This document shows, one piece after another, positions 54,074 to 61,817 of a stretch of DNA of 64,000 nucleotides. Positions within the stretch are counted from its first letter, which is position 1. Each line of letters starts with the position of its first letter. The notes under the pieces are model-generated. The model saw only the letters and a program-made list of their open reading frames with translations. It was not told the DNA's origin and searched no databases. The stretch is from Polaribacter sp. KT25b (lineage in GTDB: Bacteria; Bacteroidota; Bacteroidia; Flavobacteriales; Flavobacteriaceae): positions 3,229,501 through 3,293,500 of the forward strand of contig NZ_LT629752.1 of assembly GCF_900105145.1 (NCBI RefSeq). The letters run 5' to 3'. The position numbers were made by a program, and so were the translations under genes.

Positions 54074-55405
54074 TTAGTGTTTTTCTAGTTCTGGACCTTT
54101 ATTTATAATTTTTCCTGCTAACATTAAAAATAACATTCCTAAAAGGAGATATAAACCAATAAAACCTAATAAAGTAAATAATGTATTTCCTGATGAAACT
54201 GTTGGCGACGCTCCTGCAGATGTTCTTAATAAATTATACACCAACCAAGGTTGTCTACCTAATTCTGCTGTATACCAACCTGTAGTATTTGCGATATATG
54301 GAAATGGCAACATAAACATTAATGCCCATAAAATCCATTTTGTTTTGTATAGTTTTCTTCGGAATAATTGCACTGTCGCTAACAACATTAAACCTATAAA
54401 AATGGTTCCTAAACCAACCATTATATGATAAGAATAATATAACCCAGGAATATTTGTTGGATGAACACTTTCGTCAAACTCATTTAAACCTTTAACCTCA
54501 GCATTCCAATCTTGATATGTTAAAAAGCTTAAAATATTTGGAACTGCAATTTTGTTATCCAATTTTTTCTCTAAAATATTTGGTTGCCCAATCAAAACAA
54601 TTTCCGAACCTCCTTCTTCAGTTTCAAAAATTCCTTCCATGGCAGCAAAAGCAGCTGGCTGATGTTTTGCTACATTTTTAGCAGCTAAATCACCTGTTGG
54701 AAAAGCCACCAATAAACTAGAAACTAAACCAAAAATAATGCCTGTTTTTACAAATAATTTCCCAAAATCATGATGTTTATTATTCAATAAATAAAAAGCA
54801 CCAATTGCAGCAACTACAAATGATGAAGTTACTAAAGAAGCTGCTTGATTGTGTAAATAAGAAGGTAATAACCAAGGATTGGAAAATAAAGCTCCAAAAT
54901 TATTTAATACAAATTTTCCGTTTTCTAAAATCTCATAACCAACAGGATATTGCATCCAAGAATGTGTGGCAATAATTAGATAACCACTTGCCCAGGAACC
55001 TAAAAAGACCAGAAAACCTGTGAGAAAATGGAGTTTATGTCCTAAGAGTTTTTCACCAAATAAAAAAAGTCCTAAAAAGGACGATTCTAAAAAGAAAGAA
55101 AACATTCCTTCCATTGCTAAAGTTTGACCAATAATTCCTCCTGTAAGTTCAGAAAATTTTGCCCAATTTGTTCCAAATTGAAACTCCATCGGAATTCCTG
55201 TTACCACACCCATTGCAAAATTAAGTGCAAAAATCTTCATCCAAAATTTTGCTGCATTATTGTATTTATCAATTTTAGTTCTCAGAAATTTCCATTTAAA
55301 ATAAACTATCAAAAGTGATAATCCCATTGTTAATTGTGGGAATAAATAGTGAAATGTAATTGTAAATGCAAACTGCATTCTATCGTAAAAGAGCATGTCT
55401 TCCAT
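54074..55405 (-). CDS. cydA: Cytochrome bd ubiquinol oxidase subunit I (short Q-loop)
   Basis: 443 residues with about nine membrane segments. H19 in the first segment (TFHYLFPQLTMG) is the conserved haem ligand; GRQPWLVYNLLRT near residue 375 is the conserved quinol-site motif. The Q-loop is short, as in the CydAB type of many Bacteroidota. The OsmC-like gene ends 99 nt upstream on the same strand. In between, a weak hairpin (GCACTT/AGGTGC, 55471-55487) may end that transcript; I found no FNR-like site before cydA. Confidence 0.95.
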   Translation of the reverse strand: MEDMLFYDRMQFAFTITFHYLFPQLTMGLSLLIVYFKWKFLRTKIDKYNNAAKFWMKIFALNFAMGVVTGIPMEFQFGTNWAKFSELTGGIIGQTLAMEGMFSFFLESSFLGLFLFGEKLLGHKLHFLTGFLVFLGSWASGYLIIATHSWMQYPVGYEILENGKFVLNNFGALFSNPWLLPSYLHNQAASLVTSSFVVAAIGAFYLLNNKHHDFGKLFVKTGIIFGLVSSLLVAFPTGDLAAKNVAKHQPAAFAAMEGIFETEEGGSEIVLIGQPNILEKKLDNKIAVPNILSFLTYQDWNAEVKGLNEFDESVHPTNIPGLYYSYHIMVGLGTIFIGLMLLATVQLFRRKLYKTKWILWALMFMLPFPYIANTTGWYTAELGRQPWLVYNLLRTSAGASPTVSSGNTLFTLLGFIGLYLLLGMLFLMLAGKIINKGPELEKH

Positions 55406-55504
55406 AGAAAACTTTTTAAATTATTATAAAAATATTAATTATTCTAAGCGTCAATAAAAATAAGAAATTTGCACTTGAAATAGGTGCTTTTCAAATCTAT
55501 ATTT

Positions 55505-55948
55505 TTAACCTTTTTTTACTTTAATTGTAATCTCTAATTTTATTTTAGAATTTACAGAATTAGAAATTAAACATGCCTTTTCTGATTTTGCTACCACTTT
55601 TTTAGCAAGTTCTACATCATCTTCATTAAAAATAGTTACAATTGGCTTTAAAATAACCTCACTCATCATAAATTTACCATCAATCATTTCTAATTTTCCT
55701 TCTGCATCAGATTCAAAATCTACAAAATTTAGTTTAAAATTTTCTGCAACCGCTAAAAATGTAGTCATTAAACAACCATTAATTGCTGCCACAAAATAAT
55801 GCTCTGGAGTCCAAATATTTGCTTCTCCTTTAGGAAATTCTGGCGGTGTTGCAATTGTTATTTTTTCATCTAACACATCAGAAGATAAAGCACCTTTTCT
55901 ATTTTCTAGCCAATTTACTTTTACTTGATAATAATGTTCTTTTGCCAT
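55505..55948 (-). CDS. OsmC/Ohr-family thiol peroxidase
   Basis: 147 residues, the standard OsmC length. Both catalytic cysteines are in place: INGCLMTTFLAVAEN in the middle and KSEKACLISNSVN near the C-terminus. It would reduce organic hydroperoxides or persulfides with a dihydrolipoamide-type donor. The start at 55948 is supported by a promoter with a 15-nt predicted leader and a CRP/FNR-like operator. Confidence 0.88.
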   Translation of the reverse strand: MAKEHYYQVKVNWLENRKGALSSDVLDEKITIATPPEFPKGEANIWTPEHYFVAAINGCLMTTFLAVAENFKLNFVDFESDAEGKLEMIDGKFMMSEVILKPIVTIFNEDDVELAKKVVAKSEKACLISNSVNSKIKLEITIKVKKG

Positions 55949-55967
55949 CTTAAAAAAATTTATTTGT

Positions 55968-56011
55968 CAAATTTATAGCCTTTATTAAAAGCTATCTGTA
56001 ACTTATATTAC
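55968..56011 (-). promoter_or_regulatory. OsmC promoter with CRP/FNR-like operator
   Basis: The -7 element is TAAATTTG on the minus strand (plus 55968-55975). The operator GTAACTTATATTAC (55998-56011) has one mismatch to GTAAC-N4-GTTAC; its centre at 56004.5 is exactly 29.5 bp from the element. Confidence 0.68.
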
Positions 56012-56043
56012 AAAGAGGCTGTCTTTTAAAAAACAGCCTCTTT
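56012..56043 (-). terminator. Hairpin after the peroxiredoxin gene
   Basis: An 11-bp stem AAAGAGGCTGT/ACAGCCTCTTT (56012-56022 with 56033-56043), loop of 10 nt. Only three T follow on the minus strand, so termination may be incomplete. It touches the OsmC operator. Confidence 0.6.
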
Positions 56044-56061
56044 TAAAAAAAATTGGGAAAT

Positions 56062-56787
56062 TTATTTTTTTAGGATACTATCTAAAACTAAATCTTTGTC
56101 TAATTTCTTAGTACAGAAAAACCAATCTTTACAATCTAAGTCTTCTGTTGATGTCATTCTTTCTTCTGCTACTCCACAAGATCCCGCAGGAGAAACGATT
56201 ACATCATCACCAGGATTCCAATCTGCAGGTGTTGCCACATTAAATTTATCCGAAGTTTGCATCGCAATTAAAGCTCTGTATAATTCATCAAAATTACGAC
56301 CTAAACTTAACGGATAATAAATAATTGCTCTTACAGTTTCATTAGGATCTACAAAAAAGACAGCTCTAACGGCTTGTGTTTTACTTTCTCCTGGCTGAAT
56401 CATTCCGTATTTTTTAGCAACATTCATAGAAATATCTTCTATTAAAGGAAACTTAACTTCTATGTTTTTCATTCCGTTAAATTCAATTTTATCTTTAATA
56501 GTTCTTAACCATGCAATGTGGCTGTATAAACCATCAATAGATAAACCAATCAAACTACAATTTGCTTTCTCAAATTTTTCTTCTAAATGTGCAAAAGTCA
56601 TAAATTCTGATGTACAAACTGGCGTAAAATCTGCTGGATGACTAAATAAAATAGACCATTTTCCTTTATAATCCGAAGGGTAATTAATTTCTCCTTGAGT
56701 TGTTACTGCCGTAAATTGAGGTGCTTTATCTCCAATTCTTGGCATTGCAAATGTTTCTTGTTCTTGATTTGTTTCTTGAGTATTCAT
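56062..56787 (-). CDS. Peroxiredoxin, Prx6/AhpC-TSA type
   Basis: 241 residues, thioredoxin fold; peroxidatic C58 in FSHPADFTPVCTSEF. The C-terminal extension is of the 1-Cys (Prx6) type, with further cysteines in SCGVAEE and DCKDWFFC that may resolve. It reduces H2O2 or alkyl and persulfide peroxides. A second Met at residue 15 (MPRIGDKAPQF) could be the start. Upstream, a promoter with a CRP/FNR-like operator in the same geometry as its neighbours. Confidence 0.93.
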   Translation of the reverse strand: MNTQETNQEQETFAMPRIGDKAPQFTAVTTQGEINYPSDYKGKWSILFSHPADFTPVCTSEFMTFAHLEEKFEKANCSLIGLSIDGLYSHIAWLRTIKDKIEFNGMKNIEVKFPLIEDISMNVAKKYGMIQPGESKTQAVRAVFFVDPNETVRAIIYYPLSLGRNFDELYRALIAMQTSDKFNVATPADWNPGDDVIVSPAGSCGVAEERMTSTEDLDCKDWFFCTKKLDKDLVLDSILKK

Positions 56788-56834
56788 AATGTATTTAATT
56801 TAATTTGTGTGTTTATTTTAATTGTTATCTGATG

Positions 56835-56878
56835 TAAAATTACTTTAGAAATGCTACTTGCTTTGTAACATTTGTAAC
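56835..56878 (-). promoter_or_regulatory. Peroxiredoxin promoter with CRP/FNR-like operator
   Basis: The -7-like element is TAATTTTA on the minus strand (plus 56835-56842). The operator region GTAACATTTGTAAC (56865-56878) has a perfect left half and one mismatch in the right half; its centre at 56871.5 is exactly 29.5 bp from the element. Confidence 0.6.
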
Positions 56879-56986
56879 TTAAGCCATACCGAAACTTTAT
56901 ACTAATATAGCAATTACTAATGGTAAAAAATTTAACGTATTCTCTTATCTATAAGCTAATTAAAACATCTAAAAAAAGGATTTTAT

Positions 56987-58330
56987 TTATTTAAAATCGT
57001 TTACGTTATCACTTAAATCATACACGTTATCACTTTGTAATAAATTGTTAATAACGCTGCTTCCTGCTGCACTTCTGTAGCCTCCTGCACAATGCACTAC
57101 AATGGGTTTATCTGTAGGTATTTTATTTTTTGAAGCTCTTAACTGATTTAGTGGAATTGAAATAGCGTTTTCAAAAATCTTACCTTCATCAACTTCACTT
57201 TTATTTCTAATATCTATAATTGTGTATTGGTCTGTATTCTTTTTAAAATCTTGAAGATCTAATGATTTATTCGTTTCAAAATTATGAGCTCCTAAAGTAA
57301 TGATGGATTGTATTTGCTTTTCGTATCCAATTTTTGCAATTCTACTTAATAAAGTATCTAAATCATCAATAGAATTTAGTACCAAATGGAATTTTTCATT
57401 TGGCTCTACAATAGATCCTAACCAAGTTTCTATTTTATCATCTTCTGTTTCTGCAATAATATTGATACTTCCTTTTAGATGATTGTTTTTAAAATCATCC
57501 GCATTTCTTACATCGATAATTAATGTATCATCAGAAGGAAAATCTGTAATACCAAATTGAACTGGAATATCACCAAAATTAGCATTAAAATTATCTGCAC
57601 CATTTTTATTGATATCAACATCAAATCCGAAGTAAGAAGGAATAAAAGGTTGGTCTTTTAAAATATGATTAACGAATTGTAACTCTGTCATATCTTGAAA
57701 AGCCCAATTTTCTTTTCTTTCTTTGCCTAAAGTACTTTGAGAATCTGTGCTCATATTTTTACCACATAAAGAACCCGCTCCATGAGCCGGATACACAATA
57801 GTTGCATCTGGTAATTGCGTAAATTTATGTTGCATTGTATGATACATATTTTTAGCAAGCTCTTCTCTTTTAGCTTTCATATTACCCGCTTTTTCTCTTA
57901 AATCAGGTCTTCCAACATCACCAATAAATAAAGTATCTCCAGAAAACATTGCGTGATTTTTCTCTTTGTCAACAGCAATTATGGTAATACTATCTGGCGA
58001 ATGCCCTGGAGAATTTATCGCAGAAAAAGTAACATCACCTAAAGTAATAGAAGTACCATCATCAAAAGATTCATGTTTATAATTAGCACCAACTAATTTG
58101 CTAACATAAATTTTAGCTCCAGTTTCTTTATGCAATTGTAAATGACTACTTACAAAATCTGCATGAGGATGTGTTTCAAAAATGGCTTTAATTTTTACTT
58201 GATGCTTTTCTGCCAATTCATAATATGGTTTTGGATCTCTAGACGGATCTACCAAAGCCATTTCATTACCACTAATAATTGCATAAGAATAATGTGCTAA
58301 TGGTTTATCTTCAAATTGTATAACATTCAT
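56987..58330 (-). CDS. Persulfide dioxygenase-rhodanese fusion (CstB-like)
   Basis: 447 residues from the ATG at 58330. Metallo-beta-lactamase domain (about 1-240) with H54-x-H56-x-D58 and the downstream GHSPDSI and PAHGAGSLCGK segments of persulfide dioxygenases. A first rhodanese-like domain (about 255-350) lacks a catalytic cysteine. A second (about 360-447) has the active loop H-C414-A-G-G-Y-R-S. This order, dioxygenase plus pseudo-rhodanese plus rhodanese, is that of S. aureus CstB, which oxidises low-molecular-weight persulfides and makes thiosulfate. It would work with SQR. An in-frame ATG at 58390 would add 20 residues and is nearer the promoter; the homology-like start at 58330 is preferred. 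Confidence 0.9.
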   Translation of the reverse strand: MNVIQFEDKPLAHYSYAIISGNEMALVDPSRDPKPYYELAEKHQVKIKAIFETHPHADFVSSHLQLHKETGAKIYVSKLVGANYKHESFDDGTSITLGDVTFSAINSPGHSPDSITIIAVDKEKNHAMFSGDTLFIGDVGRPDLREKAGNMKAKREELAKNMYHTMQHKFTQLPDATIVYPAHGAGSLCGKNMSTDSQSTLGKERKENWAFQDMTELQFVNHILKDQPFIPSYFGFDVDINKNGADNFNANFGDIPVQFGITDFPSDDTLIIDVRNADDFKNNHLKGSINIIAETEDDKIETWLGSIVEPNEKFHLVLNSIDDLDTLLSRIAKIGYEKQIQSIITLGAHNFETNKSLDLQDFKKNTDQYTIIDIRNKSEVDEGKIFENAISIPLNQLRASKNKIPTDKPIVVHCAGGYRSAAGSSVINNLLQSDNVYDLSDNVNDFK

Positions 58331-58404
58331 ATCTTTATTTTTTAATCTATTAAAATTTCGACTTACTTTTTCAACTTCTGTAATCAACATTAATTTTACT
58401 TATG

Positions 58405-58478
58405 CAAATTTAAAAAACAATAGTTTTTATAAATGCAACAAATGTTACTTAGAAGAAAATTTTATATGATTATTTTTG
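58405..58478. promoter_or_regulatory. Shared CRP/FNR-like operator between divergent promoters
   Basis: The operator GCAACAAATGTTAC (58435-58448, centre 58441.5) has one mismatch to GTAAC-N4-GTTAC. On the minus side the -7 element TAAATTTG (plus 58405-58412) lies 29.5 bp from the centre; on the plus side TATTTTTG (58471-58478) lies 29.5 bp from the centre. One bound dimer could therefore activate the persulfide dioxygenase and the TlpA-like gene together. Confidence 0.72.
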
Positions 58479-58543
58479 TAAAAACCGTGTAGAGAAAAGA
58501 AATTATACTTTATTTAAAATTAGACTTATTATAACCCAATAAC

Positions 58544-59149
58544 ATGAAAAAAAATAAAAACACCAAGAAAACTTGGATTCAGAATGGAGTTTTTATCTTA
58601 ATAATAATTACGCTTTATGCAACAGGTTTACATACAGAGGTTATTGGTTTTGTACAACGAGGAGTATTGGCAACTGGTTTAATGAATCCTGATATTGAGG
58701 AAATTACATACACAAAAACTCCTAAAACAATTTCTAACACTATAAAGGCAGATTTAAATTTAAAGTTGATGGATAGCAATGGAAAAATTACATCTTTATC
58801 AGATTTAAAAGACAAAGTAATATTTCTAAATTATTGGGCAACTTGGTGCCCGCCTTGTATTGCCGAAATGCCAAGCATCAGCAAATTACATAAAGAAATG
58901 GGCAATGATGTGGCTTTTATACTCTTATCTTTCGATAAAGATTTTGAAAAAGCAAAAAATTTTAACAAACGTAAAGGTTATAATTTACCAATTTATACGC
59001 TTATTGGAAACTTACCTACAATGTTACAATCATCTGCGTTGCCAACTACTTATATAATTGATACTGAAGAAAATATTGTATTAACACATAAAGGAATGGC
59101 AAATTATAACACAGATGAATTTAAATCATTTTTAGAAAACATAAAATAG
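58544..59149 (+). CDS. TlpA/ResA-like thioredoxin
   Basis: 201 residues. A single N-terminal membrane segment (about 14-32) anchors a periplasmic thioredoxin domain (about 65-200) with NYWATW followed by C102-P-P-C105, the cis-Pro loop in LPTTYIID, and the GKLTLSD-like entry LMDSNGKITSLSDLK. It would reduce disulfides or persulfides in the periplasm. Divergent from the persulfide dioxygenase and sharing its operator. Start at ATG 58544 with a leader of about 60 nt. Confidence 0.88.
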   Translation: MKKNKNTKKTWIQNGVFILIIITLYATGLHTEVIGFVQRGVLATGLMNPDIEEITYTKTPKTISNTIKADLNLKLMDSNGKITSLSDLKDKVIFLNYWATWCPPCIAEMPSISKLHKEMGNDVAFILLSFDKDFEKAKNFNKRKGYNLPIYTLIGNLPTMLQSSALPTTYIIDTEENIVLTHKGMANYNTDEFKSFLENIK

Positions 59150-59167
59150 TATTTATAAAAATCAATA

Positions 59168-59211
59168 ATGATAAAAGTCATAATAAAAGATAAATACATC
59201 TTTTAAATTTG
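59168..59211 (+). promoter_or_regulatory. Promoter with FNR-like operator before the small Cys protein
   Basis: The -7 element is TAAATTTG (59204-59211). The operator ATGATAAAAGTCAT (59168-59181) has ATGAT and GTCAT half-sites; its centre at 59174.5 is exactly 29.5 bp from the element. The GTG start codon follows the element by only 5 nt. Confidence 0.62.
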
Positions 59212-59216
59212 CATTT

Positions 59217-59591
59217 GTGAAAAACTGGAAAGTAATTTTATCTATAATATTCAGCACGCTTATACTATACAATAGTTTAAGAGTGTCAATAACGTATTTA
59301 TATTATAATTTAGACACCAAAGGTTTTATTGAAGCTTATTGCGAAAACAAAGACAAACCAGAATTGCAGTGTAATGGTAAATGCCACTTAAAAAAGGTTA
59401 CTAAAACTACAGACGAAGAAAAAAATCAACCAATACAACTTATAGATTTTAAAGACATTTTACTATATAATCAAAACATTTCTTCACATGAAATAGATAC
59501 AAATATTTTTCAAACAAAATCTAATTTCTTTTATTTAAATCTATATAATTTTAGATTATTAGATTCTTATTTTCATCCGCCAAACGTATAA
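59217..59591 (+). CDS. Small membrane-anchored Cys protein, copper-associated
   Basis: 124 residues from a GTG start. One N-terminal membrane segment (about 5-22), then a small extracytoplasmic domain with C42, C52, C56 and H57 (QCNGKCHL), the latter C-x3-C suited to metal binding. The C-terminal end is FHPPNV. Similar small proteins precede TonB-dependent copper receptors in Bacteroidota in my recollection. The mRNA is predicted to be leaderless, which supports the GTG. Gap of 64 nt to the receptor gene. Function unknown; copper handling is inference. Confidence 0.65.
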   Translation: MKNWKVILSIIFSTLILYNSLRVSITYLYYNLDTKGFIEAYCENKDKPELQCNGKCHLKKVTKTTDEEKNQPIQLIDFKDILLYNQNISSHEIDTNIFQTKSNFFYLNLYNFRLLDSYFHPPNV

Positions 59592-59655
59592 TTGTTTTTT
59601 AATTTTTATAGAATTCCTATAAAACAATAAATATTTATAATTAAAACAATTAACA

Positions 59656-61755
59656 ATGAAAATATTTTATAGCGTGCTTTTATGCGCGTTAATTTCTGCT
59701 ACAAGTTATAGTCAAGCAAAAGAAAATACTAAAAATGATAGTATTAAAAAAGCAGTAAAACTTGATGAAATTATAATTACAGGTAAATTAAAAAAAGATC
59801 CTGTTTTTAGTTCTTCATCTAACAATTATGCTAAGAAAATTGTACAACCTAAAAATGTTGCTGATTTATTTAACAATATCAACGGTTTCTCAGTAATTAA
59901 AAGAGGAAACTATGCAATAGATCCTTCTTTTAGAGGCGCACAATATGAACAATTAAACATTCAATATGATGGTGGTACAAAAGCAATGCATGCGTGCCCA
60001 AACAGAATGGATCCAATTACAACACATATAATTCCTGAAGAAATTTCTAAAATAGAAATTATAAAAGGACCCTATACAGTAAGATATGGAGCAACTTTTG
60101 GAGGAATTATTAACTTGGTTACACAAAAACCAAATTATGAAGATTATGGTTTTCACGGTAAAGTTTCTTCCGGATTTGAAAGTAATGGAAACTCTTTAGT
60201 AAATTTAGCTGAATTGCAATATATCAATGAGAAATTTGACATTGTTGCCAATGCTGGCTATCGCGATTTTGGAAACTATAAAGATGGTTTTGGTACAGAA
60301 ATTCCTTCGTCTTTTAAAAGTTCTGATTACGGAATTAAATTAGGTTATAATTTCACTAAAAATCAACGTTTAAAATTAGATTGGAGACAATCTTTTGGAC
60401 GCGATGTTTTACACGCAGCTTTACCTATGGATACAGAATATGATAACAGTAGTATACTTTCTGTAGATTACAAAATTGAAAATATTGCTGATGTAGTAAA
60501 ATCAATTTCAGTTAAAGGGTATCATAGTTACGTAGATCATTTAATGAGCAATAACAACAGACCTACTTTTATGATGATGGAAGCTGAATCTGCAGTTGAA
60601 GCAACAACAATTGGTGGAAAATTTGAAATGAATTGGCAACCAAATAAAGATTTAGATGTATTTTCTGGAATAGATTTAATGAACATTGCAAGAGATGGAG
60701 GAAGAACAAGAATTGTAAAAATGATGAATGGAAACACGTTAGCAACTCCTGTTACTTTTAACGACAAAGTTTGGCAAGATTCACAAATTACAGACCTTGG
60801 TTTTTTTACAGAAGCAAGATACAATTTATCTCCAAAATCTATTTTAACAGCAGGAATTCGTTATGATAATGTAACATCAGACATAAAAGATCCTGAAGCA
60901 GATTTTGCAGCAATGTATGATTTAGAAAAACGTACAGAACACACTTTTAGCGGAACAGTTTCTTTTAAAAAAGTGTTGTCTGAAAACTATACCTTAGAAG
61001 CTGCTTATGGACGTGGAACAAGAACTGCAAATATGATTGAACGTTTTATAAATCATTTTACTGTTGGTCAAGATCCTTATGAATATGTTGGAAATCCTAA
61101 TTTAAAAGCCGAAGTAAATAATCAATTTGAAGTAGGAATTAAAGGTTTAGAAATATTAAAAAACGGATTTGATAGTTTTCAGTTCGAAACTTCTGTTTAT
61201 TATTCTGCTTTCGAAAACTATATTGTTGGTATCGTAGATCCAACAATTACCAGAAAGTTTAACCCAACTACAGATCCTACAAATGTAAAAGTTTTTCAAA
61301 ACTTAGACAAAGCTTATAAAACAGGTTTTGAGGCAATGACTCAATTAAACTTTTTAGAGAATTATAACTTTAAAACTGAGTTTTCTTATGTGCACACAAA
61401 AAACAAAGATTTAGACGAATCTTTACCATTAACACCTCCTTTTACAACCAAGTTTGTTTTTGGTTTCGAAAAAGAAAATATTTGGGCAAATGCACAGTAT
61501 AATTTAGTTTCTAAACAAGATAATATTTCTGAAAGTTTTGGAGAAACAGAAACAGATGGTTATCAAACTTTAGATTTACGTTTTGGAGGAAAACCTTTTA
61601 AAAATGTAACTTTAGGTTTAGCCGTTTTAAATGTTTTTGACCAAGGTTATAATAGTCATTTAAATTTTTCTTTTACAAACCAAGCAAACTTTGGAAGAAC
61701 TCCAGTAACAGAACCTGGTCGTAATTTCTCTGCTTTTTTACAGTATAAATTTTAA
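59656..61755 (+). CDS. TonB-dependent copper receptor, OprC/NosA-like
   Basis: 699 residues. A signal peptide (about 1-20, ending SYSQ), plug domain (about 35-165) and 22-strand-like barrel ending in LQYKF with the terminal phenylalanine. The plug contains C114-x3-M118 (MHACPNRMDP) and the barrel H295-x-M297 (VDHLMSN). This C-x3-M plus H-x-M pair is the copper site described for Pseudomonas OprC. It would import copper across the outer membrane with TonB. It is next to a Cys-rich small protein and follows the redox cluster. No TonB-dependent lipoprotein partner is seen. Confidence 0.85.
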   Translation: MKIFYSVLLCALISATSYSQAKENTKNDSIKKAVKLDEIIITGKLKKDPVFSSSSNNYAKKIVQPKNVADLFNNINGFSVIKRGNYAIDPSFRGAQYEQLNIQYDGGTKAMHACPNRMDPITTHIIPEEISKIEIIKGPYTVRYGATFGGIINLVTQKPNYEDYGFHGKVSSGFESNGNSLVNLAELQYINEKFDIVANAGYRDFGNYKDGFGTEIPSSFKSSDYGIKLGYNFTKNQRLKLDWRQSFGRDVLHAALPMDTEYDNSSILSVDYKIENIADVVKSISVKGYHSYVDHLMSNNNRPTFMMMEAESAVEATTIGGKFEMNWQPNKDLDVFSGIDLMNIARDGGRTRIVKMMNGNTLATPVTFNDKVWQDSQITDLGFFTEARYNLSPKSILTAGIRYDNVTSDIKDPEADFAAMYDLEKRTEHTFSGTVSFKKVLSENYTLEAAYGRGTRTANMIERFINHFTVGQDPYEYVGNPNLKAEVNNQFEVGIKGLEILKNGFDSFQFETSVYYSAFENYIVGIVDPTITRKFNPTTDPTNVKVFQNLDKAYKTGFEAMTQLNFLENYNFKTEFSYVHTKNKDLDESLPLTPPFTTKFVFGFEKENIWANAQYNLVSKQDNISESFGETETDGYQTLDLRFGGKPFKNVTLGLAVLNVFDQGYNSHLNFSFTNQANFGRTPVTEPGRNFSAFLQYKF

Positions 61756-61781
61756 TCAAAAAACTTAATAAAAGAAATTTT

Positions 61782-61817
61782 AAAAAGAGTGAATCAAATA
61801 TTGATTCGCTCTTTTTT
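61782..61817. terminator. Bidirectional terminator
   Basis: A 16-bp stem (61782-61797 with 61801-61816, one G-U pair) and a 3-nt loop, T runs on both strands. It serves the receptor on the plus strand and, partly inside its 3' end, the methyltransferase on the minus strand. Confidence 0.85.

Noticed and set aside
55406..55504. Search for a shared CRP/FNR-like site before cydA
   Set aside because: TAAAAATA (55427-55434) could be a -7 box, but no palindrome lies at 29.5 bp; cydAB therefore left out of the regulon.
58331..58390. Twenty extra N-terminal residues on the persulfide dioxygenase fusion
   Set aside because: Not excluded, but the family-like N-terminus begins at 58330; the extension is charged and lacks resemblance to known members.
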